Below are positions 18,032-25,796 of a DNA stretch of 64,000 bases, piece by piece. Below the pieces are notes generated by a model. That model did not search any database and was not told the origin of the DNA. It saw nothing but the letters and a program-made list of their open reading frames with translations. A program made the position numbers and the translations under genes. Within the stretch, counting starts at the first letter, position 1, and every line of letters starts with the position of its first letter. This DNA comes from Clostridia bacterium (GTDB lineage: Bacteria > Bacillota > Clostridia > Monoglobales > Monoglobaceae), in contig JAFQSM010000080.1 in the NCBI GenBank assembly GCA_017409575.1, positions 62,001 to 126,000 of the forward strand, read 5' to 3'.

Positions 18032-19111
18032 ATGAAAAAATTTAATGTAGGTATCATAGGTGCTACAGGAATGGTAGGTCAGAGATTCATTTCACTTTTG
18101 GCTGACCATCCTTGGTTTAATATTGTACTTCTTGCGGCATCGCCCAGAAGTGCAGGCAAAAAATATATCGAAGCCGTAGGTGACCGTTGGGCAATGAGCT
18201 CGGAAATCCCTGCAAAGATTTGCGATATGGTAATGTACGACGCAACTGCAGACATCGAAAAAATCGCGGCTCAGGTTGACTTTGTTTTCTGCGCTGTTGA
18301 TATGAAGAAAGACGAAATCCGTGCACTTGAAGAGGCATACGCAAAAGCAGAATGTCCGGTAATTTCAAACAACTCAGCTCACAGACACACAGCTGATGTT
18401 CCCATGATTATTCCGGAAATAAACCCCGACCACGCCGAAATCATCGAGGCACAGAAAAAACGCCTTGGCACAAAACGCGGTTTTGTTGCTGTAAAATCAA
18501 ACTGCTCACTTCAAAGCTACGTTCCGGCACTTCATCCACTTATGGGATTTGGCATAAAGAATGTTCTCGCTTGTACATATCAGGCAATTTCGGGTGCAGG
18601 AAAAACATTTGAGACATGGCCCGAAATGGTGGACAATGTTATTCCCTTTATCGGCGGTGAAGAAGAAAAAAGCGAAGTTGAACCTCTTAAAATCTGGGGC
18701 AAAATCGAGGACGGCAAGATTGTTGATGCTACATCTCCCTCAATCACCACTCAGTGTCTTCGTGTTCCGGTTTCGGATGGTCACACTGCTGCAGTATTTG
18801 TAAGCTTTGACAAAAAGCCTTCTATTGATGAAATCAAAGCTGCATGGAAAAATTTTGCAGGTGCTCCGCAGGAGCTTTCGCTTCCCTCGGCACCCAAACA
18901 GTTCCTCAATTATTTTGAAGAAGACAATCGTCCGCAGGCAAAGCTTGACCGCAACCTTGAAGGCGGTATGGCAGTTTCAATCGGTCGTCTTCGTGAAGAC
19001 AGCCAGTATGACTACAAATTTGTATGTCTTTCGCACAACACTCTTCGTGGTGCAGCAGGCGGCGCCGTTTTGATGGCAGAGCTTTTGGCAGCAAAAGGCT
19101 ATCTTGACTAA
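18032..19111 (+). CDS. asd: Aspartate-semialdehyde dehydrogenase (archaeal/fungal-type)
   Basis: Asd reduces aspartyl phosphate to aspartate semialdehyde with NADPH, the branch point to lysine/DAP, threonine and methionine. The 359 residues contain the nucleotide motif GATGMVGQRF (10-19) and catalytic Cys158 in VKSNCSLQ, plus YQAISGAGKTF and the GHTAAVF substrate region. Length and sequence fit the archaeal/fungal-like class that many Clostridia have, rather than the E. coli class. It heads the asd-dapB-ECF block. Confidence 0.96.
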   Translation: MKKFNVGIIGATGMVGQRFISLLADHPWFNIVLLAASPRSAGKKYIEAVGDRWAMSSEIPAKICDMVMYDATADIEKIAAQVDFVFCAVDMKKDEIRALEEAYAKAECPVISNNSAHRHTADVPMIIPEINPDHAEIIEAQKKRLGTKRGFVAVKSNCSLQSYVPALHPLMGFGIKNVLACTYQAISGAGKTFETWPEMVDNVIPFIGGEEEKSEVEPLKIWGKIEDGKIVDATSPSITTQCLRVPVSDGHTAAVFVSFDKKPSIDEIKAAWKNFAGAPQELSLPSAPKQFLNYFEEDNRPQAKLDRNLEGGMAVSIGRLREDSQYDYKFVCLSHNTLRGAAGGAVLMAELLAAKGYLD

Positions 19112-19124
19112 TTTAATCAACTAC

Positions 19125-19156
19125 TAATACGGCAGGGCATATGCCTTGCCGTATTA
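19125..19156 (+). promoter_or_regulatory. 16-bp intercistronic palindrome between asd and dapB
   Basis: TAATACGGCAGGGCAT is followed directly by ATGCCTTGCCGTATTA, complementary over 16 bp apart from one G-U pair. There is no U-run after it, so it is probably an RNA-stabilising or attenuating hairpin rather than a full terminator. Confidence 0.6.
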
Positions 19157-19179
19157 AATAACTTAAGGAGTACTTACAA

Positions 19180-19935
19180 ATGATTAACATTCTTTTATGC
19201 GGTTCGAACGGCAAAATGGGTAATGCCGTAAGACGAGTTGCCCAAAACGATGATTTTATCAACATCGCAGCCGGTTATGACATAAACAATTCGGGTTGTG
19301 AATTCCCTGTTTATGACAATCTGAGCAAGATTACCGAAAAAATTGATTGTATAATTGATTTTTCACATCCTTCACTTACAGACAGTATTCTGGACTTTGC
19401 AAAAGCAAACAAAATCCCGGCAGTTATTTGCACCACAGGTCTTTCAAAGGACCAGATTTCAAAAATAGACTTTTATTCAAAGGAAATCCCGATTTTCTTT
19501 TCGGCAAACATGTCAATAGGCGTAAACCTTATTATTGACCTTGTTCAAAAAGCAGCAAAGGTGCTTGAAAGCAATTTTGATATTGAAATTATTGAAAAGC
19601 ATCACAATCAAAAACTTGACGCACCCAGCGGCACAGCACTCGCCATTGCAGATGCAATTGCTGATACCGTAAGTTACAATGCCAAATATACCTTTGACCG
19701 TCACGCCGTAAGACAAAAGCGCGATAAGGCTGAAATCGGCATACATGCAGTACGCGGCGGAAACATTGTCGGTGAGCACAGTGTTATTTTTGCCGGCTGC
19801 GATGAGGTTATTGAGCTTAAGCACTCTGCCACATCAAAAGAAGTTTTTGCAGTTGGTGCCGTTCGTGCAGCAATCTTTATGAAGGACAAGCCTGCAGGAC
19901 TTTACAGTATGTCAGATCTGGTAAAAGAATTCTAA
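19180..19935 (+). CDS. dapB: 4-hydroxy-tetrahydrodipicolinate reductase
   Basis: DapB reduces the cyclic product of DapA to tetrahydrodipicolinate in the DAP/lysine pathway with NAD(P)H. The 251 residues show the dinucleotide motif GSNGKMGN near the start, CTTGLSKDQ, and the family active-site stretch EKHHNQKLDAPSGTA with catalytic His and Lys. AAGGAG precedes the ATG. Tetrahydrodipicolinate is the direct substrate of the ddh gene product encoded 2.4 kb downstream on the other strand. Confidence 0.97.
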   Translation: MINILLCGSNGKMGNAVRRVAQNDDFINIAAGYDINNSGCEFPVYDNLSKITEKIDCIIDFSHPSLTDSILDFAKANKIPAVICTTGLSKDQISKIDFYSKEIPIFFSANMSIGVNLIIDLVQKAAKVLESNFDIEIIEKHHNQKLDAPSGTALAIADAIADTVSYNAKYTFDRHAVRQKRDKAEIGIHAVRGGNIVGEHSVIFAGCDEVIELKHSATSKEVFAVGAVRAAIFMKDKPAGLYSMSDLVKEF

Positions 19936-19955
19936 CTTCAGGGAGGGCATATATA

Positions 19956-20480
19956 ATGAAAGCTAACAAGTTGTCATTATCTGCACTTTTTTGTGCATTG
20001 ACTTTAATCTCCACCATGGTACTACGAATTCCGTCAGGCCTTACCGGCGGTTATATAAACCTTGGAGACATTTTCGTCTTGCTGTCATCATACTTTCTGG
20101 GTCCCCTAAACGGAGCCGTTGTCGCCGCATTGGGCTCGTGTTTTGCAGATATTTTTACCAAACATACAATTTTTGCATTACCAACACTTATAATCAAATT
20201 TTTTACCGCTCTTACAGCAGGCTTGATTTTTAAAAAGTGGCATCGAAAGAAATTTGCCCGGCTTGTCATCTGTGCAACTTTGGGTGAATGTGTTATGGTT
20301 TTCGGGTACTTCCTTGTGGATCTCATGCTCTCGCGAAGTCTCACAACTGCTCTTATCGGAACATACGGAAGCTTTATACAAGCAATATTTGCTATAATAG
20401 TCTCAGCAATTTTTTATAAGGCTCTTATGGAAGACAAAAAAGTTCTGAGGTATTTAAAAAACTCACGAAAAAAACGCTAA
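19956..20480 (+). CDS. ECF transporter S component (substrate unknown)
   Basis: A 174-residue membrane protein with about five or six helices and the S-component hallmark near the N-terminus (LSLSALFCALT, then GGYINLGDIFVLLSSYFLGPLNG). S components bind a vitamin or small metabolite and use a shared EcfA-EcfT energising module, which is not in this window. It begins 20 bases after dapB with GGGAGGG upstream and ends at a terminator, so it is the last gene of the asd-dapB operon. The linkage hints at a substrate tied to lysine or DAP, but this is only contextual. Confidence 0.85.
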   Translation: MKANKLSLSALFCALTLISTMVLRIPSGLTGGYINLGDIFVLLSSYFLGPLNGAVVAALGSCFADIFTKHTIFALPTLIIKFFTALTAGLIFKKWHRKKFARLVICATLGECVMVFGYFLVDLMLSRSLTTALIGTYGSFIQAIFAIIVSAIFYKALMEDKKVLRYLKNSRKKR

Positions 20481-20509
20481 AAACCATTGCCATCGTGCAA
20501 TGGTTTTTT
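20481..20509 (+). terminator. Terminator of the asd-dapB-ECF operon
   Basis: The 10-bp inverted repeat AAACCATTGC/GCAATGGTTT has a 6-base loop and is followed by further U residues, directly after the ECF gene stop. Confidence 0.92.
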
Positions 20510-20530
20510 CTGTCAAAAAATGAAATTTTA

Positions 20531-20559
20531 TTGACTTTTGGGGGATTTTGTGCGATAAT
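20531..20559 (+). promoter_or_regulatory. Sigma-A promoter of the NhaC-family gene
   Basis: TTGACT (20531-20536) and GATAAT (20554-20559) are separated by 17 bases. AAGGAG at 20578-20583 precedes the ATG at 20591. Confidence 0.8.
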
Positions 20560-20590
20560 TATAAAAATTTATTTTTTAAGGAGATTTTTT

Positions 20591-22273
20591 ATGAAAAAAT
20601 CAACAATTATCAAAATTATCATTTCTATTTTGGCTGTTGTTGCAGTTGTAATCAGCGCAATTTGCGTGAAAACTGACATAACAGCTATCGATTGCGCTAC
20701 CTGCGAAGGTGCCGGCGTGATTGAAAGCATCGCATGCGGCGATTGTGAAGGCTCGGGCAAAGTTGCTGTAGGAAGCAACTACTATGCAACCTTTGTTTCG
20801 TTGATGCCTCCGATTCTTGCAATCATTCTTGCACTTTTGACCAAAGAGGTTTACTCTTCGTTGTTCATCGGCATTGTTCTTGCCGGTCTTTTCTCGGCAA
20901 ACTTCAATCCGGTTGTTGCAATGGACAATGTTCTTGGCACAGGTCTGATTGACGCCGTTTCAGGTACAGCAGGAATATTTGTGTTCCTCGTTGTTCTTGG
21001 AATCCTTGTGGCTCTTATCAACAAGGCCGGCGGCAGTGCAGCATTTGGAGCCTGGGCAGAAAAGAACATTAAAAGCCGTACCGGTGCAATGTTTGCAACA
21101 TTTATACTTGGCGTGCTTATCTTTATTGATGACTACTTCAACTGTCTGACAGTTGGCTCGGTTATGCGTCCGGTATGTGACCGTCACAAAATTTCACGAG
21201 CAAAGCTTTCGTATCTTATTGATGCAACAGCTGCTCCGATTTGTATGATTGCTCCCATTTCGTCATGGGCGGCGGCAGTTGCAAGCTACGCTCCTGAGGG
21301 CGAAGGAATTTCACTCTTTATAAAAGCAATCCCTTACAACTTCTACTCGCTTCTGACATTTGTATTTATTATTGTAATTTGCTTCAAAAAGATGGATTTT
21401 GGTCCTATGAAGGTTCACGAACTTAATGCAATTCAAAACGGCGACCTTTATACATCGGGCGAAAGAGTTGACGAAGGCGAAGAAGAAACATTCTCGGCAA
21501 AAGGAAAGGTTATTGACCTTGTTCTTCCTGTTCTTGTTCTGATTGTTCTTTGCGTTCTTGCTCTTATCTATGTTGGTGGATTCTTCTCGGGCGAAAGCTT
21601 TGTAAATGCATTTGCAAACACAGACGCAACAGTGGGACTTCCCTGGGGTGCAATTATCGCTCTTGTTGTTACTATAGTATACTTCATTCTCAGAAAGCTC
21701 ATCAGTTTTAAAGAAGCTATGGAGTGTATACCCAAAGGTTTTGTTGCAATGGTTCCTGCAATACTTATTCTGACCTTTGCAACAGCACTAAAAAATGTAA
21801 ATGGTCTTTTGGGATATGCAACTTATGTAGAGGCTGTCCTTGCAAATGCAAAAGCTCTCCAGAATCTGCTTCCTGCTGTTATATTTGTTGTTGCTTGTAT
21901 TCTTGCTTTTGCAACAGGAACATCGTGGGGAACATTCGGTATCCTTATACCAATCGTTACGGTTATCTTCGATGCAACCAACCCGCTTCTTATAATCGGT
22001 ATGTCAGCTTGTCTTGCAGGTGCGGTTTGCGGTGACCACTGCTCGCCGATTTCTGATACAACAATTATGTCATCAGCCGGTGCTCAGTGCAACCACCTTA
22101 ACCATGTATCAACCCAGTTGCCTTACGCAATCACAGTTGCAGCTGTATCGTTTGTATCGTACATAATTGCAGGATATATCCAGAACTGGTACATTTGTCT
22201 CCCAATCGGTGCCGTTTTAATGGTTGCAACAATGTTTGTCATTGATGCAATTTCAAACAAAAAGACTGCTTAA
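20591..22273 (+). CDS. NhaC-family Na+/H+ antiporter with N-terminal DnaJ-like cysteine motif
   Basis: A 560-residue transporter of the NhaC family (sodium/proton exchange or exchange of organic ions). The ATG at 20591 is supported by AAGGAG; an upstream in-frame start would lie inside the preceding terminator. An N-terminal anchor (about 5-25) is followed by a short loop with two CxxCxGxG units, Cys35-Cys38 and Cys49-Cys52, as in DnaJ zinc fingers. The transport core has about 11 helices, including GVLIFIDDYFNCLTVG and GDHCSPISDTT, which carry charged residues inside helices. The ion or substrate is unknown; neighbouring DAP genes are suggestive only. Confidence 0.88.
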   Translation: MKKSTIIKIIISILAVVAVVISAICVKTDITAIDCATCEGAGVIESIACGDCEGSGKVAVGSNYYATFVSLMPPILAIILALLTKEVYSSLFIGIVLAGLFSANFNPVVAMDNVLGTGLIDAVSGTAGIFVFLVVLGILVALINKAGGSAAFGAWAEKNIKSRTGAMFATFILGVLIFIDDYFNCLTVGSVMRPVCDRHKISRAKLSYLIDATAAPICMIAPISSWAAAVASYAPEGEGISLFIKAIPYNFYSLLTFVFIIVICFKKMDFGPMKVHELNAIQNGDLYTSGERVDEGEEETFSAKGKVIDLVLPVLVLIVLCVLALIYVGGFFSGESFVNAFANTDATVGLPWGAIIALVVTIVYFILRKLISFKEAMECIPKGFVAMVPAILILTFATALKNVNGLLGYATYVEAVLANAKALQNLLPAVIFVVACILAFATGTSWGTFGILIPIVTVIFDATNPLLIIGMSACLAGAVCGDHCSPISDTTIMSSAGAQCNHLNHVSTQLPYAITVAAVSFVSYIIAGYIQNWYICLPIGAVLMVATMFVIDAISNKKTA

Positions 22274-22292
22274 AACAGATATCTTAAAATAC

Positions 22293-22327
22293 AAAAAAGA
22301 GGTGCACAAGTTGCACCTCTTTTTTTT
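22293..22327. terminator. Bidirectional terminator between the NhaC gene and ddh
   Basis: GAGGTGCA/TGCACCTC with a 5-base loop is flanked by A6 on the left and T8 on the right. It can serve both convergent genes. Confidence 0.93.
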
Positions 22328-22340
22328 GTGGAAATATCCA

Positions 22341-23324
22341 TTACACAAGTTCTTTTCTGAGTTCTTCAGGTGATTTTATGCTAAGGAGTCCCGGTGCAAC
22401 ATCAAGCACAGTTTTGCAACCAAAATCCTTTTTTTCTGCCATACGATAAACTGCACGTGCATAGGCAACAATTACCGAAGAAGTAAACTCGGGGTTTGAA
22501 TCAAGCTTAAGGCTGTATTCAATAACGTGATTGTTTTCTTTGTTTTTTCCGGTCTTGCCCGAGTGTATAACAAATCCGCCGTGCGGTATGCCACTATGGT
22601 CCCTTGCAAGTTCATCTGCTGATATAAAATGAACAATGGTATCGTAATCTGCAAAGTAATTGGGCATTGTCTTTATCTCGTTTTCGATTTTCTTAAGGTC
22701 TGCTCCGTCTTCTGCCACAACAAAACACTCCCTGAGGTGTTTTTCGCGTGTTGAAAGGTCCGGTGCAGCTCCACTTCTTACCGCGTCAAGTGCGGCATCA
22801 ATCGGAATGGTGTATTGTCTTGCATCCTTTACGCCTTCAATACGGCGGATTGCATCTGAATGTCCCTGACTTACACCCTTGCCCCAGAAGGTATAGGTCT
22901 TACCCTCGGGAAGAACTGCACTTGCATACAAACGATTGAGAGAAAACATTCCCGGGTCCCATCCGGCTGATATAAGTGCAACCTTTTGGAATTCCTTTGC
23001 TGATTTGTCCACATTCTCAAAATGCTGCGGTATGTTCGCATGAGTATCAAAACTGTCAATTACATTAAAAAGTTTTGCAAGTTCGGGGGTCTGGACAGGA
23101 AGGTCTGTTGCACTTCCACCACAAAGAATCATAACATCAATTTTGTCTGTCATATTTTTTGCCTCGTCAATATGGCAAACACAAACACCCTCTGTGTCAA
23201 TTTTTACTGTTTCGGGCGAGCGTCTTGTAAAAACTGCAGCAAGCTCCATATCAGGATTTTGTCTGATTGCATACTCGACACCTTTGCCCAGGTTTCCGTA
23301 ACCGTAAATTCCTATTCTTATCAT
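22341..23324 (-). CDS. ddh: meso-diaminopimelate D-dehydrogenase
   Basis: Ddh makes meso-DAP in one NADPH-dependent reductive amination of tetrahydrodipicolinate, bypassing the succinylase/acetylase branches. The 327 residues begin with the dinucleotide motif GIYGYGNLGKGVE. Family signatures follow: FTRRSP, CGGSATDLPVQ, DSFDTHANIP, SAGWDPGMFSLNR and WGKGVSQGHSDAIRRIEGV. GGGGAG precedes the ATG and there is a dedicated promoter inside the end of trmO. Confidence 0.98.
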   Translation of the reverse strand: MIRIGIYGYGNLGKGVEYAIRQNPDMELAAVFTRRSPETVKIDTEGVCVCHIDEAKNMTDKIDVMILCGGSATDLPVQTPELAKLFNVIDSFDTHANIPQHFENVDKSAKEFQKVALISAGWDPGMFSLNRLYASAVLPEGKTYTFWGKGVSQGHSDAIRRIEGVKDARQYTIPIDAALDAVRSGAAPDLSTREKHLRECFVVAEDGADLKKIENEIKTMPNYFADYDTIVHFISADELARDHSGIPHGGFVIHSGKTGKNKENNHVIEYSLKLDSNPEFTSSVIVAYARAVYRMAEKKDFGCKTVLDVAPGLLSIKSPEELRKELV

Positions 23325-23359
23325 AATGTATCTCTCCCCAATGTCAAAATCTAATCTTT

Positions 23360-23388
23360 AGTATATCACTTTTTTCAAAGTTTTTCAA
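23360..23388 (-). promoter_or_regulatory. Sigma-A promoter of ddh
   Basis: TTGAAA (23383-23388) and TATACT (23360-23365) on the minus strand are separated by 17 bases. The -35 box overlaps the trmO stop codon. Confidence 0.78.
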
Positions 23389-24074
23389 TCTTTTTTTAAA
23401 GCGTCCACGCTTTCTGCCGAAAGCACCGTCAGAAGTTTTTCCTTGACCCTGAATTTTATCTCAAGTCCCAGAATTTCAAATCCATAAATCCGGGTCTCAT
23501 CATTTTGATAGGTAGGCCGTGGGTCGCCACTTAGCACATCAATCAAAAACTGCTGCTTTTCCTGCGGTATTTTTTCCAGTATATCTTCGGGAATATCTAC
23601 CGCAAGCAATCTTTCTTCAATTCCTTCGGTAAATCCTGCTTTGGCATCGGGAATACTGTCGCAATACGGAAGATACGGTTTTATGTCAAAAACCGGAGTA
23701 CCATCAATCATATCACAACCCGATACAAAAAGAACACATCCCTCGGTTTTGGTCTTTTCGATTTTTTCAAGCTTAAGTACCGAAAGTCCAATGCTATTGG
23801 GCCTGAACGGCGAACGGGTTGCAAAAACGCCCATACGCTTGTTTCCTCCCAAAAGCGGCGGTCTTACGGTCGGCGACCATGCATCTGTTTTTGCTTTTGA
23901 AAATTCCCACAAAACCCAAATGTGCGAAAATTCTTCCAGTCCCACAAGCGCTGATTCGTCGCGGTACTCTTTTTCAAAAACTATTCTGCCTGTCGATGTT
24001 CCCAAAAGTCTGCTTTGCCTTGGTACGCCAAACTTATCTTTAAATTCTGTTTCTATGTGTGCTATTTTTTTCAT
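23385..24074 (-). CDS. trmO: tRNA (adenine(37)-N6)-methyltransferase TrmO
   Basis: TrmO (formerly TsaA/YaeB) methylates t6A37 in tRNA(Thr) using SAM in an unusual beta-barrel fold. The protein has 229 residues from the ATG at 24072-24074, which has GAGGA 8 bases upstream; an ATG 15 bases earlier lacks one. Signatures include FGVPRQSRL, LVGLEEFSHIWVLWEF, and GVFATRSPFRPNSIGLSVL. The C-terminal ~70 residues, with DVLSGDPRPTYQ, form the usual second domain. Confidence 0.95.
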   Translation of the reverse strand: MKKIAHIETEFKDKFGVPRQSRLLGTSTGRIVFEKEYRDESALVGLEEFSHIWVLWEFSKAKTDAWSPTVRPPLLGGNKRMGVFATRSPFRPNSIGLSVLKLEKIEKTKTEGCVLFVSGCDMIDGTPVFDIKPYLPYCDSIPDAKAGFTEGIEERLLAVDIPEDILEKIPQEKQQFLIDVLSGDPRPTYQNDETRIYGFEILGLEIKFRVKEKLLTVLSAESVDALKKD

Positions 24075-24093
24075 TTCATCATTCCTCATTTGT

Positions 24094-24122
24094 ATTTTAG
24101 CACATCTCGCTCCAATTGTAAA
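24094..24122 (-). promoter_or_regulatory. Sigma-A promoter of trmO
   Basis: TTTACA (24117-24122) and TAAAAT (24094-24099) on the minus strand are separated by 17 bases, just downstream of stem-loop repeat copy A. Confidence 0.7.
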
Positions 24123-24127
24123 TATTT

Positions 24128-24163
24128 TTAAACCTTATTGGGTTCAATTCCCCTCGGCTTAAG
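24128..24163 (+). repeat. Interspersed stem-loop repeat, copy A
   Basis: A 36-base element beginning TTAAACCTTATTGGG and ending CCCCTCGGCTTAAG. The ends TTAAACC/GGCTTAA pair with one mismatch and GGG/CCC pair inside. It lies 3 bases after the spoIIIAH stop. Related copies are at 29079-29113 (minus) and 33662-33696 (plus). It has no U-run, so it is not a classical terminator for spoIIIAH. Confidence 0.6.
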
Positions 24164-24166
24164 TTT

Positions 24167-24697
24167 TTATTGCTTGGTCGAAATTTTTATATCGGTAACC
24201 TTTGCACCTGTCTGCTCCACCACAATATCCTTTATTTGTGCAACTCCCGATGCCTCAAGCGAGTCACTTTTTACCACTACTCTTACTCCGCTTTCATCAA
24301 CAAATGCAACGCAATCTGAATAGCCTTTTGCTATTACCATATTTTCAATTGCCGTTTCATCTTCCATATTTTTTGCTGATTTTTCAAGCTTTTCGCGATT
24401 TTTTGCTGCAAGTTCTTCGTTTTCTTCAGTGCCCGTGTTTGAAACTTTCAAAAGTTCTGCCGCCTCAGTCCTTGCGCAATCGCGTTCATAACGCGCCCTT
24501 GCAAAATAATCACCGTCCTGCTCTGTTTCAATTGTTTCCACTTTTTCGGTTTCAGTCACCTCAGCATCGCTCATAACAGCCAGAGTATCACTTTTTTTGT
24601 CTACACTCCAGCGGTAATACCCCGCAATCATAACCAAAACAGCCAGCCCCGATACCAATATTTGTTTGCCCTTTACACCGCTTAAAAATTTTTTCAT
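24167..24697 (-). CDS. spoIIIAH: Stage III sporulation protein SpoIIIAH
   Basis: SpoIIIAH is the mother-cell ring protein that binds forespore SpoIIQ across the intermembrane space. This 176-residue version has one membrane segment (about 12-28), an acidic coiled-coil linker with YFARARYERDCARTEAAELL, and the C-terminal ring-building motif domain ending DIVVEQTGAKVTDIKISTKQ. The ATG at 24695-24697 has AAGGAG 8 bases upstream. It is last in the eight-gene operon. No spoIIQ is in the window. Confidence 0.95.
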   Translation of the reverse strand: MKKFLSGVKGKQILVSGLAVLVMIAGYYRWSVDKKSDTLAVMSDAEVTETEKVETIETEQDGDYFARARYERDCARTEAAELLKVSNTGTEENEELAAKNREKLEKSAKNMEDETAIENMVIAKGYSDCVAFVDESGVRVVVKSDSLEASGVAQIKDIVVEQTGAKVTDIKISTKQ

Positions 24698-24712
24698 CAA
24701 TACCACTCCTTT

Positions 24713-25282
24713 TTATTTTATACTGCCTTTTGCTATTTTTATTCTGTGCCCTGATATTCCATAAAGCGCCTTTACCGCTTCATAAATTTCAAGTCTGACA
24801 CTTTCGTCACCTGCACCTGTTGCCACCACCAGCACTCCCGATGGCAATGGTGGTTTTTCTTTTACCACAAACGGTTTTTCCTCACTTCCCGAGCCATAAA
24901 GAATTGCTGTTTGCTCTTGCTTTGCCGTTTTTGATGTTTTTTCGCTGTCATTTTGCTGATTGCTTTCGCTCTTTTTATCTACCGCTATTACCTTTTCGCC
25001 GGCGCTCTCAACAGTTATCATTGTTTTTACTTTGCCGGCACCCTGAACAGTTGACAAAATCTCATCGAGTCTCTTTTCGTTTTCGGCTATGTACTGCTCG
25101 GTTAAATATTCATTTGAAGCAGTTTTTTGAGTTTTTTCTGTCCGGGTTTTATCCCCTCCTGTTCCGCCAAATGCCAAAATTGCTATGGCGGCTATTATAA
25201 CCAAAATCAAAATCTTATTCCTTTTGTTCATTTGCATTGGTTCAATCTCTACATACTCTCTTTTTTTTAAAAAACCAAACAT
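24713..25282 (-). CDS. spoIIIAG: Stage III sporulation protein SpoIIIAG
   Basis: SpoIIIAG forms the large beta-barrel ring of the SpoIIIA channel. The 189 residues have a membrane segment at about 28-44 (ILILVIIAAIAILAFGG), then the ring-building motif region (YIAENEKRLDEILSTVQGAGKVKTMI, given here as family pattern in pieces) with a charged low-complexity insert (about 107-135, rich in Lys, Gln and Ser), and a second part GVLVVATGAGDESVRLEIYEAV. It is shorter than B. subtilis SpoIIIAG (229). Confidence 0.95.
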   Translation of the reverse strand: MFGFLKKREYVEIEPMQMNKRNKILILVIIAAIAILAFGGTGGDKTRTEKTQKTASNEYLTEQYIAENEKRLDEILSTVQGAGKVKTMITVESAGEKVIAVDKKSESNQQNDSEKTSKTAKQEQTAILYGSGSEEKPFVVKEKPPLPSGVLVVATGAGDESVRLEIYEAVKALYGISGHRIKIAKGSIK

Positions 25283-25291
25283 TCTGTTTTA

Positions 25292-25786
25292 TCACCCCTT
25301 CCCGACAAATATAGTTATTTTATCCCCTTGTATTTCCAGTTGTTTTTCAAGGTATTTTTTTATTTCTTCGATTCTTACAACCTCGCCCTCCTCTGCCTCA
25401 ATTCTTATCTGTATCGACATTATATCGCCAAAATTCTCTTTTTCCCCTGCAATAGCCTTTACCACGCTTGGCATCTTATACTTTGCCATTATTAGTTTTT
25501 CAGTCTCATCTGCAAGTTTATTTTCATAAACTTCCCTGATCGTTTCTTTCTGTTTCAAGGTCATTTCGTCCGAAAATTCCGCTCCATAAGCCGAATAATT
25601 CTGCTCAAAGCCAAGGCGGCTTGTTATATTCCCCGAAATAGGGCGGATTATAGCAAGTACAAGTACTATCCCGAAAATGGGTTTTATGTACTTTTTCATT
25701 GTCCCCTCAATCATAATCATATCGCAAAGCGTGAATAAAATAATTATTCCGGCTATCCTTGCAATCCACTCTCTCAGCAAATCCAC
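25292..25786 (-). CDS. spoIIIAF: Stage III sporulation protein SpoIIIAF
   Basis: The 164 residues have two N-terminal membrane helices (about 10-27 and 33-50) and a C-terminal domain with the ring-building motif fold, ending QLEIQGDKITIFVGKG. The conserved IRPISGN follows the second helix. It starts with GTG at 25784-25786, with AGAGGTG upstream, 10 bases after spoIIIAE. It is shorter than B. subtilis SpoIIIAF (206). Confidence 0.93.
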   Translation of the reverse strand: MDLLREWIARIAGIIILFTLCDMIMIEGTMKKYIKPIFGIVLVLAIIRPISGNITSRLGFEQNYSAYGAEFSDEMTLKQKETIREVYENKLADETEKLIMAKYKMPSVVKAIAGEKENFGDIMSIQIRIEAEEGEVVRIEEIKKYLEKQLEIQGDKITIFVGKG

Positions 25787-25796
25787 AAAATCACCT

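Noticed and set aside
24140-24156. tRNA T-arm-like sequence (GGGTTCAATTCCC) in repeat copy A
   Set aside because: Only the T-loop part resembles a tRNA; there is no anticodon or D arm, and the other two copies have different loops.
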